This document shows, in pieces, positions 1-10,343 of a stretch of DNA of 31,445 nucleotides. How positions within the stretch are numbered: the first letter of the stretch is position 1; the number at the start of each line of letters is the position of its first letter. The DNA is from Glomus cerebriforme (Eukaryota > Glomeromycota > Glomeromycetes > Glomerales > Glomeraceae): the NCBI GenBank assembly GCA_003550305.1, contig QKYT01001035.1:1-31445 (forward strand). The letters are read 5' to 3'. The notes beneath the pieces are model-generated. The model made no database searches, was not told the DNA's origin, and saw nothing but the letters and a program-made list of their open reading frames with translations. Both the position numbers and the translations under genes were made by a program.

Positions 1-214
1 TTTTACTTATTAAATAAATTAAATAATCGAAGACGAATAAAAAATAAGAAATTGATCAACATAAAATAAAAAAATGCGATTATTTCATGATCTATCTATG
101 TTAACAACTATTTTTAGTAGCACAGTTAAAATTCTGCGCAAAAAGTTTCATTATGATTGTTCAATCTATGTCTATGTCTATGTCTATGTCTATGTCTTAT
201 ATCTATATCTATGT
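1..214. other. 5' flank with (TCTATG)n microsatellite
   Basis: AT-rich DNA left of the large LINE insertion. Positions 165-194 hold five perfect TCTATG units, followed by degenerate TATATCTATG-type units up to the LINE target-site duplication. The short reading frame on the + strand here runs through this repeat (a Tyr-Val alternation) and is not supported as a gene. The LINE appears to have integrated at the edge of this microsatellite. Confidence 0.7.
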
Positions 215-231
215 CTTATATCTATGTACAA
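215..231. repeat. Left target-site duplication of the LINE
   Basis: The 17 bases here match 8150-8166 at 16 of 17 positions; the one difference is C at 229 against T at 8164. The copy abuts a run of ten Ts (232-241), which is the poly(A) tail of the minus-strand LINE. This is the arrangement expected from target-primed reverse transcription. Some caution is needed because the left copy adjoins a similar simple repeat. Confidence 0.75.
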
Positions 232-429
232 TTTTTTTTTTAAAACGAGCGAGATGCTAATAACTTTATTAAAGTAAACTCCAATAAAGGATATGTTACA
301 TGTTGAGAGTACATTATATTTTGTCTAAAAGTTATAATTAAACTATTATGTGACTATAAAAATACTACCTACACAGCTCCACCATTTAAGGCTTCCTTAC
401 CATACCAACCTCGTTGATCAACCCACTAA

Positions 430-3400
430 CTAATATAAACCCACTAACCCTCCAAAAAAGTAAACTTTTAGATTTAATCCATATACGATGTCAACGTAGT
501 TAACATGTATCATAAAACCCATCACAGAGCTACCAAAATAAATGTTATTTTTTATCCCTTCTAAATCATTTTGTATATTATCTTGATTAATAAAATGATC
601 TATATCTAATGCTATGTTAAACTGTTTACTATCTAATTTAACTTGTTATGTAATACCTTCAGCTTTTTTGATCTCATGTTGTAAATTATATCTATCTCTC
701 CAAATATTAGAAAAAGTCATTCTATAAATTTCTTCTCATAGATCGATTATTATTTTAGAGGTATTTTGTAGGTTTTTTGTATATTGATTTATAAATGTTG
801 TTAACTTTAAAGGAATAAATTCCTTAATTAAGTCAATAAATGTAAATTGATGTTGATCAAAACTGACTTGCCAAATATCCAGACAATTAATATCTTGCAT
901 ATTAATTGATAAATTAGTAATATTTTTTTCTTTCGTTTTATCGATTAATAAATTTTTTATATTTCTTGCGATGTCATCCATTGTATAACTAATATTAGGA
1001 CACGTCCAAACATGATTGAAAGTTTCATTTTCATTTAGACATCTTGGACACAATTTATGTTGATATATGAAACTTGAAGATTTTTTCATTTGTTCTATTG
1101 TCAATAACTCTTCCATCATTAATTTCACTTGATTTGCCTTTTTTCTTGAAGAAGAGAAATCTGTCTTATTTTTTTCAATATCACTTTGAAGGACTTTGAA
1201 AGTTATTTTCCAATTTATATTTATATTTCTATATTTTGAATTTCTATTTTGATTGAAAAATTGTTCGAATCCTTGAGTATTTGATAAATTTTTAATAAAA
1301 GCACGAATATTTTTATCTATTTTTATATTTTTCCATTTTGGTATAACTAATAAATTTTCCATATTATTAGTTTTTAAATTAATCATTAAATTTAAATCAC
1401 TGTGAGCTGTTGATATCAATTTATCCACTTTTTCATTAAATTTATTGCCAGAGTGAGCTTTGACTTTAGAAAAAGTAATTGATAATTTCTTTATATTAAT
1501 TATATCTAAAATAATATTTCATGATATAATTTGAGAAGATATTTTGAATTTTTCTCTAATTATTAAAGCAAAATTTTTGTTTTTAACTGTATTAAACATA
1601 TCAATTAAACTCTGACTATCTGTGTAAATATCTATCATACTATTATCATTACATGTTAAAATTGCTGATAAGAAACCCATAACTTCTGCATAATATGACG
1701 ATGGCCAATATTTACATAGTGCTTTAAATTGGGTTTCTTGAACTTCTGTTTGTATGAATCCAAATAACATCGAACATTGTTGACTACCTAATTCTATTAC
1801 AGAACTATCTGTATAAAATTTATATCTTTGTTGACGAGAATGGATTTGTTTAATATTTTTTAATATTAATTGTTGTAAGGACTTTTCTAAGTATTTGTCT
1901 ATCAAAACTGTATTATGTGTTCTTTAATCTAATAAATTTCCATGTATTTGGATATTCTGACTTAATAAGGTTTGTCATTGTATTGTTAAATTTATTTTAG
2001 TAATTAGATATTCCTTGATTTCTTGAATATTAAAATTATCAAATGAGTATCTATAATTTCCTGAAATTTCAGGTTGTTGATTGGACAATATTATAGTGGA
2101 TTCTATAAAATTTCTAAATGTCTTTCCAATAGTTTTTTATGTCCATCTTCATATAGAAAATTTAATTTTCCTAAAGTATCTATTGCACAACCTGTACATC
2201 TTTGTATTGTTAATCTCGAATCAGTAGTATTATTTGTTTCTTCTAAATAGTGGTTAAAAATGACCGTATTTTTCATTCTATCTATATCAACTTGTTTTCC
2301 AATAACAAAACCTATATTTGGATAAAAACTTAAAATAAATTTTTTACAGGTCTTTGTTTGTTCTTTCGGTCTTTCTATAATTAGGTCTTTTAAATTTCTA
2401 TTAATCGTATTTTCAGTAATCCATTCTTCTTTTAATTTTAATGAAATTGAATTAATTGTCACTTTTTCTTTAATTAAATTGTACCATAGTCTTACTGATT
2501 TTGTCTTCAAAGATCTATATTCTTTTGTTTGTTTTTTGCATACTGATTTCTAAGGTATCAAATGCGTACCAGACAATGTAGTTAATTGATCTAAGAATAT
2601 TATATTATAAGATTTTAAAGTATCCCTATTTTGATTGAATTCCGCTGTTGATAATATTGTTCCTCTTATTAGATATTTGCCTCCTTTAATTGTATTTTTT
2701 AATTCCTCCTTTGTATCAAAATCTATTTCTAATTTTTTGCTAAGAACTATCATTTTTAAAATAAAATTATTCCTTAAAATATGTGGTAATTTAATAGTCT
2801 CGTTATATTCTATCAAAGGAGATTATTCTAGCCAAAGTTTATCTTATAAACTAATTAGTCTTAAATGAGTTATTTTTCCAAGTATACCACTATCATTTAA
2901 TTGAACTATGAAATTTGATATTTTTGCTTCATTTTGATTGTTGTATATATTGTTAATATTATAAATATTTTTATGTAAGATAGAATCAGAAATCATTAAT
3001 GCCATTTTCATACCATGTTTAAAAACTTTCCTAAAAGGTGCCATAATGGTTCTATACTGATTCTTTGTAAAAACAGTTAATTGTGAGCGATACTCAACTT
3101 TTGGTATTATTAAAGTGTTGAAGATATATGATGTTATCTTGTCTGTAAGCATCCTCACTTTCCTTTTTATAGTATACGATAAATTTCTAATTTCATCGCT
3201 TACTTGTTGATATATGAATTTGTTACTATTATTCATATTAAACCATACACCTAATATTCTACATGACTCTGTAGGATGTATTGGTTTTATCGATATTAAT
3301 GCTGCACCAAAATGAATGTCTATTTTTTCATTGTAATCAAAATTTAATCTTCTTTTCTTTTTTAATAATAATTCTGATTTTGTTCGATTTATTTGGATAT

Positions 3401-5975
3401 CGTTAAGATCGTAAAAGGAATCAGCTATTGATAATATTTCTTCAAGATCTTGCTTTGAAGTTGATATCCAATTTGTATCATCCATATACGCCATCCCTGG
3501 GAAATTTATTTCTAAAGATTCCGCCTCTTCAAAAATATTTGTTACTTTATCCGTTAATAAAGTATATCCCAGGTTATATTTTTGTACTTCGCAGAGCAGC
3601 GGGTCATAATAAATACACCATAATAAAGGTGAAATAATTTCCCCTTGATCAATGCCAACCTTAACGTCATATGGTGTCATTATCCCTACTGCTGTGAATA
3701 CGCGATTTTTCCTTTCTAAAAATAAAGATAAAATTAAAGTTATGAAAGAATTCGGTAATCTGATTCTTTCTAAAGCCTTCTTTAGCATATGGATATTGAC
3801 CCTATCATATGCTTTTGACATGTTTTGTGCTAATATCCATAGTTCTTTATTATTTTCGTTGGCGTCTTGTATAATTTCATTAAGAATATGAATTGGTTCG
3901 AAAGTTGATTTTTTAGGTAAACCAGCAAATTGGTTCCCTTTTAAAATATTATGTTTGACAAAAATTCTTCCACATCTTGCATTCAAAACTGAGACCATTG
4001 CTTTTCTCATCATCTCAAACAATGTTATTAGTCTGGTGTTGTTGAGGTCGCAATTCCATGGTTTTGGCTTCAGTATTGGATATACGTCAGCTAATTTCCA
4101 ATCAATCGGAATTGTATTTAATTTTAAACAGTTATTAATTAGTTTTAGGATCATCTTTTTCATATTAGGACCAGCCTTTTTTATCATTTCATATGAAATC
4201 TTGGACAGACCAGTAGCTTTGTCTTTCGGTAATTTTCTCAACGTTTCTAACCATTCTTCCAAAGATATTTCTTCCATAAGAGTATCATATACTTCAGGAT
4301 TAATGGTCGTCAGTGGTTCATATTGATTTTTCCAAAAATGAGGTATTTTTTTTTCTGTATTAATCGAACCCACAACATTTTGAAAGTGTTCATTCGTTAA
4401 TTCTTTAATCATAGTATTGTCTGTGATTAATTCTTCAATACCATTTGAATCTTTTTTAATTAATTTATCTATAACTATCGATTTGATTTCTCAATCAACA
4501 GTTGAATTAATCATACATTTCTTATTTGACGTATAATCCTCACACCTACGTTGGACATATTCTTGAATTTTCTTTGTTTTATAACTTTCTAAATCTAACT
4601 TATAGACTAAAAGTAATTTCTTTTTGAAATCCAATAGAATTTTTCTAAAGTGAGTAAAGTTCGTTGTTTCAAAATTGTCATTAACTTCGTAAGGTGTGTG
4701 GATTTGTTCTCCTATTTCTTTCATTCTGAATTCATAAGTTAACCAATTTGTTTTGAATTTGTTGAAGTTTTCATGTAAACGTTTATTACAGCTACTGTCT
4801 TTTAATAATTTGTTAATGAATTTAATATCTTCATAAAAGCGCGATTGTTTATATGGATTTAAAGGTTCCCTATTAATCACAATTTTGGATTGAGGGATAT
4901 GCATATTAGCAGAACCTAAGATACTTTATTTTATGTCATTCCAGAATCTATTTAAATCATGCACATTATTAACTAAAGTTGATTCTAGATCCAGGTTGTT
5001 TACAAAGATATCTGTTTCCATGGCGTAATTTTCCCATTGTTCTTTAGTAGTGATATCATAATTAAATTTAAATTTATAACGACTCTGTTGTCTTAGATGA
5101 GCGTATTTTTTCTTTTTTATTAGATTTCTACCCCAAATAGTTGCTGACCCTACTAGATGGTCAGTGTTATAAAATAGACTAGGATAATATTGTATGCTAT
5201 CTTTTAATTCCAAAATTAGGTCATTATCCATCCATATATAGTCTATTCTAGAGTTGTGTGAAATGGGTCTGCCTTTGGGGAGAAATGTTGCTATGTTATT
5301 ATCATTAGTGATTTCATGTAAAAGATCGATAGTATCCGTCATCGTTGTGCTGATATAATCGAATAATTTTTTGTGTTTAAAGACTGATTTGCTACAATAT
5401 TTATATTTAATATATTTCTCGTAGCTTTGATTCAAATCACCCATTAAGATCACATTATAATTCTTTATTCTGAATTCCTTAATTAATTCAATTAACTTTG
5501 AATGAAGATTGGTAATTTTGGTAGTATCATGGGTGGAACAATATGAATAAGTTTGTATTATGATCCTTAATTTCTTTTTACCAGAAAGATTTAGATCAAC
5601 TAAAATAATTCTTCCTAAAAAGTTGGCCGTATGATAAATGTATTTTGCAAGATGTTGCGATAGAATTAAACTGACTCCCGAACCTATAAAACTATTATCA
5701 TGATTTGTGAAATATGATTGAAATTGATGTTTTTCATTTTGATAAATGTACTTTGACTCTCTTTGTGATATACTTATTTCAGATAGTCCAAGCACGTGAA
5801 TTTTCTTTGTAATTATCATATCGATTATAAATTGTCTTTTTTCCATTGTTAAAAATCTAATATTTGATGTAGTGAAGTTAATTAATTCTAAATTAAAATT
5901 AGAATTATTTCATGTATTAATGCTGGAAGATAAATTTTCATTATTATTTTGTTGTGATTGATAGTGTACTATCAT
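430..5975 (-). pseudogene. LINE ORF2 polyprotein (APE-RT-RNase H), broken
   Basis: One frame runs from about 5975 to 2103, then a 1-nt frameshift near 2100-2115 moves it to a second frame that stays readable to a stop at 430-432. Internal stops include 5910-5912, 4926-4928, 4491-4493, 2844-2846, 2823-2825 and 2550-2552, with further ones downstream. The APE endonuclease (5846-4926) keeps GLSEI, the Asp/Asn of GDLN, SRIDYIW and the TDH motif. The reverse transcriptase (4412-2844) keeps GIDQGEIISP (motif B) and YMDD (3477-3488), but the motif A Asp is Asn (codon 3822-3824). RNase H (1905 to about 1440) keeps YTDSS, YAEVMG, IYTDSQ and a VKAHSGNKFNEKVD segment. A CX2CX8HX3C zinc motif follows near 1010-1050. 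The most upstream in-frame ATG is at 5975 and the next useful one at 5846; the true start is unsettled. Confidence 0.9.
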
Positions 5976-6004
5976 TAATTAAAGATTAAAATAAAGGAAC
6001 CAAT

Positions 6005-8067
6005 TTATACATCCATCTCTTCATCAGAGATGACGTCCTCGATCTCAAATTCTTCCTCGTCTCCCTCCAGTTGATTTGAGATTGGGTCTTTGCCAGTGAG
6101 AAGATCACTTAAGTGTTGAATTTTACTGTCCAAACTTGACATCTGGACATTTTGATTGATTACACAGGTGATGAGATCATTAAATTCTTTATCCGATACT
6201 GTACTATTGTTGTCTGAATTGTACCCTCTGGTACGTTTATTTTTGTTACTATTTCCTGACGTATCTTTTGATGTAGAGGTGACAATGTGGCATTCCTTGT
6301 CTGTTCACGCTTGAGCTTGATTTCTCTTTCGAGCATAAAAGTTGACACGTATTTGCAAGTCAGCTAAAGCACTATTCAAGTTTTTGTGAGTCTCTTGAAT
6401 TTCTTTGACTAAAGAACTAAATTGAGCCATTTGGGACACTACAATTTGAGAGATTTGTTGTTGTAAGTCATCTGGTTGTTTCTTGTTATAAGGATTATCT
6501 TTTCTATTAGATTTGTCGTTGTTGTTCTTCATGGGTGTTTTGTTATTTTTTGAAGGACCTGTGGAGGAACCTTTATGTTTAGGTTTATTTTTGTTACTTT
6601 TAAAGACCTTAGCAAAAGATTTCTTATTGGATTGTAATATGGACCAGGCTTGTCATCTTGAAGCGAATCTTTTGATAGACTTTGCTTTGTCGCAATCTTT
6701 AGCTAAGTGAGCGAGTGATTCACACTTATTGCACGTGACTATCTTAGGATCGGACCAGTATAATTGGTTATTTTTGAAAACAAATGATTGATTTTTCACA
6801 TGCATAGCATCCTCCGCAGTGGCGAAACTGATGTAAGCATAACGGAAAGGTTTGTATGTCTTAGGATTTCTTGGGATAAAGACTGTTTTACCCTGGACAA
6901 GCTTAACAGAAGGTTTGATATCAACTGCCAAAGTGTTAGAAGGCAAACCTGAAAGCTTAAGCGTAAATTGATTTCTGACTTAATGTTGTTCTTCTGATAG
7001 TAATAGTAAAATCACGCAGACCATGTGAGAATTGATCACGTGACTCCATGTGTTATAAAAAATTCTTGTATTTGCTGCGTCTTTAAAAACCACATATGCA
7101 GTTTGATAAAGAGCACTCTTGACCTGTACATTAATAAAGTCAATTTCTCCAACAGCTTCAAAGTTTCTGTGTATATCTGACTTTTTGATGAACAAGGGTA
7201 TGTCCAAAACCTGTACTCAGCTTTTTTATCGGGCGTAAAAACTTTTTTGGGCCTAAGTTGTTGCATGGATAAAAATTGCGTGGGGACAGGAGCAGGAGAT
7301 TAATCATCCGACTAGGTGTAAGTGTTTTGTAATACACGATCAAAAGAATCTTAATCACTAAAAGTAATTGTCATATATTTGTCCTTTTTTATCTTGATGA
7401 CACGGGCACCCATGAATCCAGGAACGGAGAAGAATTTCCGGTTGATAAAATTTAATTTAGCTGAAGTAGTACCTGGAATGGCGTCCAAGGGTGCGTAACC
7501 GTGAAGGTGCAAGGCGTGGATAACGATTGGTGCATTCGAGACGGGATGATCTGGCGTATCGTACTCTGATTGTTATTGATCAGATTGATCTGCACAGGAA
7601 CTGCCTGGAATAGAAGTTGATCTATTCGTATGAGGCTGATCCTCCTCCATTTGCATATGTTGATCTTGTTGTGAACCAGTATTTTGAGCACTAGCATTGT
7701 TCTCACGTGAGGGTTGCTGTGCTGCTACAGTTTTTGGGGTTTCGCTAGAAATTCCTTTTCCATGAAGGGGAGAAAGCGAACTAGCGGAAGCCTTGGGATT
7801 AATACCATACACTTCAATAATCCCAGGTTCCAAGAAGGGGTTAGTGATTAGAGGTATAATGCAAGCTAGACCAGTATTTTCTATGTTAACGGGTGTAAGA
7901 CCACTGCCTGAAACTTGAGTGACATTACTATTATCTTTGCTGCTGCTTTGCTGGGGACTTTTGTTTTGCATTTGTTTCTATTCAGAAGTTGAACGAAGGT
8001 TAAAATTTCTTTGAGGGGGAGCCATAGGAGCTTTGTTAGAATATTTTTGTTTATTATTTTTGCGCAT
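6005..8067 (-). pseudogene. LINE ORF1 (RRM-like, CCHC RNA-binding protein), broken
   Basis: The frame opens at the ATG at 8065-8067 and ends at TAA 6005-6007, about 686 codons in all. It carries several in-frame stops (for example near 7978, and 6980-6982) and one frameshift near 7205-7265. In order it holds a low-complexity Ser/Gln-rich N-terminus; a conserved-looking segment containing FFSVPGFMGAR; an RRM-like segment (7207 to about 7010); a second RRM-like strand (FRYAYISFATAEDAM); a CX2CX4HX4C zinc knuckle at about 6717-6758; a Lys/Asn/Gln-rich stretch; a possible coiled coil; and an acidic tail. This layout fits an ORF1 nucleic-acid chaperone that packages LINE RNA. Only about 30 bases separate its stop from the proposed ORF2 start. 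Confidence 0.85.
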
Positions 8068-8149
8068 GTTTCAATAAAATTTGTGTTAAACTTTAGAAAT
8101 TTAATTCTATGCTCTTATGGTTCCGGAAGGAAAAGAAAAAGAGTTTTTC

Positions 8150-8166
8150 CTTATATCTATGTATAA
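8150..8166. repeat. Right target-site duplication of the LINE
   Basis: The partner of 215-231, directly after the 5' end of the minus-strand element. The element's first transcribed bases (8149 leftwards) are pyrimidine-rich, as is usual for a LINE start. Confidence 0.75.
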
Positions 8167-8396
8167 TACAATGATATATAAGATTAAATGGACCTTTTTT
8201 TACCAAAAAGGAAATTTTTTTGAATTACATGGCAACTTTGCATGTAAATCAATAGTAAATTAAGAAATGATTGTCAATAGAAAATTTTTGAAAATTCTTG
8301 CCAGAATTTGAAAATTTGACAATGATCAACAAATGATTGACACAAAAAATTTCTATTTTTAAAAAAAAACGTTCAATAAAAGCTTATTTGTGGGTT

Positions 8397-8414
8397 AAAA
8401 AGCACTACTAAAAG
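8397..8414. repeat. Left target-site duplication of a second retroposon
   Basis: The sequence AGCACTACTAAAAG (8401-8414), preceded by four more As, recurs at 9605-9622 directly after a poly(A) run. At least 14 bases are unambiguous; the extra As merge with the tail on the right side. Confidence 0.9.
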
Positions 8415-9604
8415 AAAATTTCTTTCTCTTTCTTTTCACGACCATTATTTTTGAAATTTTTAGAGAAAAGTTTTTGCTTGAAAATATATAATTTTTAGGG
8501 TTTTGTTTGAAAACTATGGTTTTTCAACCTCCTTAAACCTTTATATTTTCTTTCTAAAATATGTCTGATAGAAACATACTTTTAGTTCATTTTAATAAAC
8601 TTTCTCAACAATATTCTTTTGTTCTTCACTCTACTTTGAAGTTTCGTTCTGAACTTCACCACTTTCTTTCTGTCCTTGAATGTTATACCCCTGTTTATAG
8701 ATACTCTATTTGGGATTATTCCAATAAAGAAGTTGATTATACATATCTTATTAAGACTATTTCTTTACTTACTTCTTATATTCTTTCTTTTTCTTTTACT
8801 TTGGCCTCTCTCCGTCATTCTATTCTCAATATCTGCGCCCAACATGGATTTCCTTGTCCTAATTTGGATGTGATCAATGATGTCAATCATGTTGATCATA
8901 AACATCAAGAATCAATGAAACTACATTTGCCGATTCTCAGCCAATCTGCGCCATATCAAAAAAGGAAACATTTTCGCAAGAAACGCCAATTACATAGTAT
9001 CTTATTTTGTCTTTCCTTTTTTGTAATTTTTCTCATGTTAGTTATCGAATTAAAAAATTTAGAATTTATTTTCTTTGTTTCTATTAATCTTTTTCAATAT
9101 TATAGAATCTTTTTGTTTAGATTTTATTCTTCAATTTACTACGTTAATAAAATAGTTTTTATAATTGATTTTATTTTTCTTTTATTGGTTAGAATTTTAT
9201 TTCCTTTTATTATTTCTATTTTTCTTATTACTTCTCTATAATGTCACATGATACTATACATTTACTCATATATTTCTTCAAATTTTTTCTTGTTATTTTC
9301 TATTTTCTACATTTACTTTTTATGTTTTTTTCTTTTTCTATACATTTTGGAGGAAATTTTTTGGGTTTTTGGGTACAGTTTAATTATGCAGATTAACTAT
9401 GCGATATAACGCCGTCTACTGTATTCGTTGCAAGGTTTATTTTGATAGAAACTTTATCTTTTTAGTTATTAGTTTCCAGCCCTTATCGAGGTGATATTTT
9501 CTTTTTTTCTTTTATCATGTAAACTTTATTATTGTTTTATAACTTTGTATAATTTTTACGATAAATAATAAAATTGAATTGTAATCTTGTTAAAAAAAAA
9601 AAAA
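8415..9604 (+). mobile_element. Retroposed element with poly(A) tail, about 1.19 kb
   Basis: The segment is bounded by perfect direct repeats (8397-8414 and 9605-9622). It ends in a pure A run (9592-9609 including the duplication's As), with AATAAA at 9567-9572, about 20 bases before the tail. These are marks of an mRNA-like transcript inserted by LINE machinery. It contains a 146-base leader, a 226-codon ORF and a T-rich trailer of about 350 bases with a more GC-rich stretch near 9395-9445. No RT or endonuclease is visible, so it is a non-autonomous retroposon, an ORF1-only LINE derivative, or a processed retrogene. The perfect duplication points to a recent insertion. Confidence 0.85.
8561..9241 (+). 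CDS. Unrecognised 226-aa ORF inside the retroposon
   Basis: An uninterrupted reading frame from ATG 8561 to TAA 9239-9241. Residues 1 to about 130 look protein-like: mixed composition, two hydrophobic helices near residues 70-95, and a basic patch KRKHFRKKRQ near 133-142. From about residue 145 the product is almost all Phe/Ile/Leu, either several membrane helices or the chance translation of T-rich trailer DNA. I do not recognise the family. The frame is intact, in contrast to the nearby LINE, which fits a young insertion or selection on the ORF. It could also be the ORF1 of an internally deleted LINE. Confidence 0.5.
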   Translation: MSDRNILLVHFNKLSQQYSFVLHSTLKFRSELHHFLSVLECYTPVYRYSIWDYSNKEVDYTYLIKTISLLTSYILSFSFTLASLRHSILNICAQHGFPCPNLDVINDVNHVDHKHQESMKLHLPILSQSAPYQKRKHFRKKRQLHSILFCLSFFVIFLMLVIELKNLEFIFFVSINLFQYYRIFLFRFYSSIYYVNKIVFIIDFIFLLLVRILFPFIISIFLITSL

Positions 9605-9622
9605 AAAAAGCACTACTAAAAG
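9605..9622. repeat. Right target-site duplication of the second retroposon
   Basis: Repeats 8397-8414 exactly. The first four As cannot be told apart from the element's poly(A) tail. Confidence 0.9.
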
Positions 9623-9960
9623 TTGTATCATAAAAATAATATACTCCATTAGAGGCAAAAATAAATACATAAAATTTATTTAATAAAAAAAAAAAACCTA
9701 AAAAAAAGAAGTAAAAGGTGGTCTGTGATTGTGATGATTATGTAAACAGCTGGATATCTACATAACTATTGTTATATTTTTCTCTTCTACAGTAAGAAAA
9801 TTTTATTTTATAGGTATGAAATTTTTTGTTTTAAATTATTTAATATCTAATTTTTTTTTTCTAAAAAAAAAATCTTTCAATGATAAAGGATGTTAAGATA
9901 AAAATGAGGCCTCACAGATAAACTCTTTAATAATAACGGAATTGATATTAAAAAAATATT
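9623..9960. other. Gene-free AT-rich spacer
   Basis: Homopolymer-rich DNA with A-tracts near 9686 and 9865. I see no gene, RNA gene or repeat unit I can support. Confidence 0.6.
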
Positions 9961-10178
9961 TCAGTACAAAACAATTATCAAAATTGTTCTAATTTGTACG
10001 AAATACTTTTCCATATGATCCGAAACAATTTCTTGAACATCACTAAAATGAAATATTTGTATATTATTTGTTGATAACTCTTCAACCAGTTAATATCCTC
10101 ATCTGCATTTTCGCTGGAGACTTGTTGAACTTATACATTTCATTGTCTTTGCGTTGATAAAATAGAGCGTTACATGTT
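9961..10178 (-). pseudogene. Possible decayed coding fragment, family unknown
   Basis: Read on the minus strand, this stretch gives protein-like peptides split over different frames. One contains YKFNKSPAKMQM, one VSSENADEDINWLKSYQQ, and one FSDVQEIVSDHMEKYF before a TGA at 9961-9963. The mixed composition (Trp, His, Met, Asp, Glu) is unlike the surrounding A/T-run DNA, which suggests a once-coding sequence broken by small indels. No start, splice signals or family could be recognised. Confidence 0.3.
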
Positions 10179-10343
10179 ACAAAAGTGAAAGATATTTAAA
10201 TAGTAACAGCATTATCTTATTGATCATCAAGTAGTCGCGTAGCCTCCGTTCAATGCTTTCAGAAAGATCAAAGCAATGAACTAGAATTATAATATTATTA
10301 TATTAAAATATATGATTTTCTCGTAAAAAATATCTGCATTATT

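Larger units (their letters stand above)
232..8149 (-). mobile_element. Full-length, inactivated LINE (non-LTR retrotransposon)
   Basis: A complete two-ORF LINE read right to left. In transcript order it has a 5' leader (8149-8068), ORF1 (8067-6005), a short spacer, ORF2 (about 5975-430), a 3' UTR and a 10-base poly(A) tail (232-241). An AATAAA-type signal lies on the minus strand just before the tail, near 264-269. ORF2 has APE endonuclease, reverse transcriptase and RNase H in that order. Together with an ORF1 carrying a CCHC knuckle, this resembles the I/Tad1 group of fungal LINEs; the clade assignment is inferred. Both ORFs carry several stop codons and one frameshift each, so the copy is non-autonomous, yet it is not 5'-truncated. 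The flanking duplications still match at 16 of 17 bases, so it is not ancient. Confidence 0.92.

Noticed and set aside
74..277. 67-codon + strand frame
   Set aside because: It is a translation of the TCTATG microsatellite and the LINE tail.
1255..1275. GTTCGAATCC, resembling a tRNA T-loop
   Set aside because: It lies inside LINE ORF2, and no acceptor or anticodon arms can be built around it.
2635..4326. Several + strand frames opposite the reverse transcriptase
   Set aside because: They mirror the strongly conserved minus-strand RT frame and have no motifs of their own.
430..5975. Alternative genetic code or stop-codon readthrough as explanation of in-frame stops
   Set aside because: All three stop codons occur inside the dead ORFs together with frameshifts, while glycogen synthase, the 7TM gene and the F-box gene use normal stops and have none internally.
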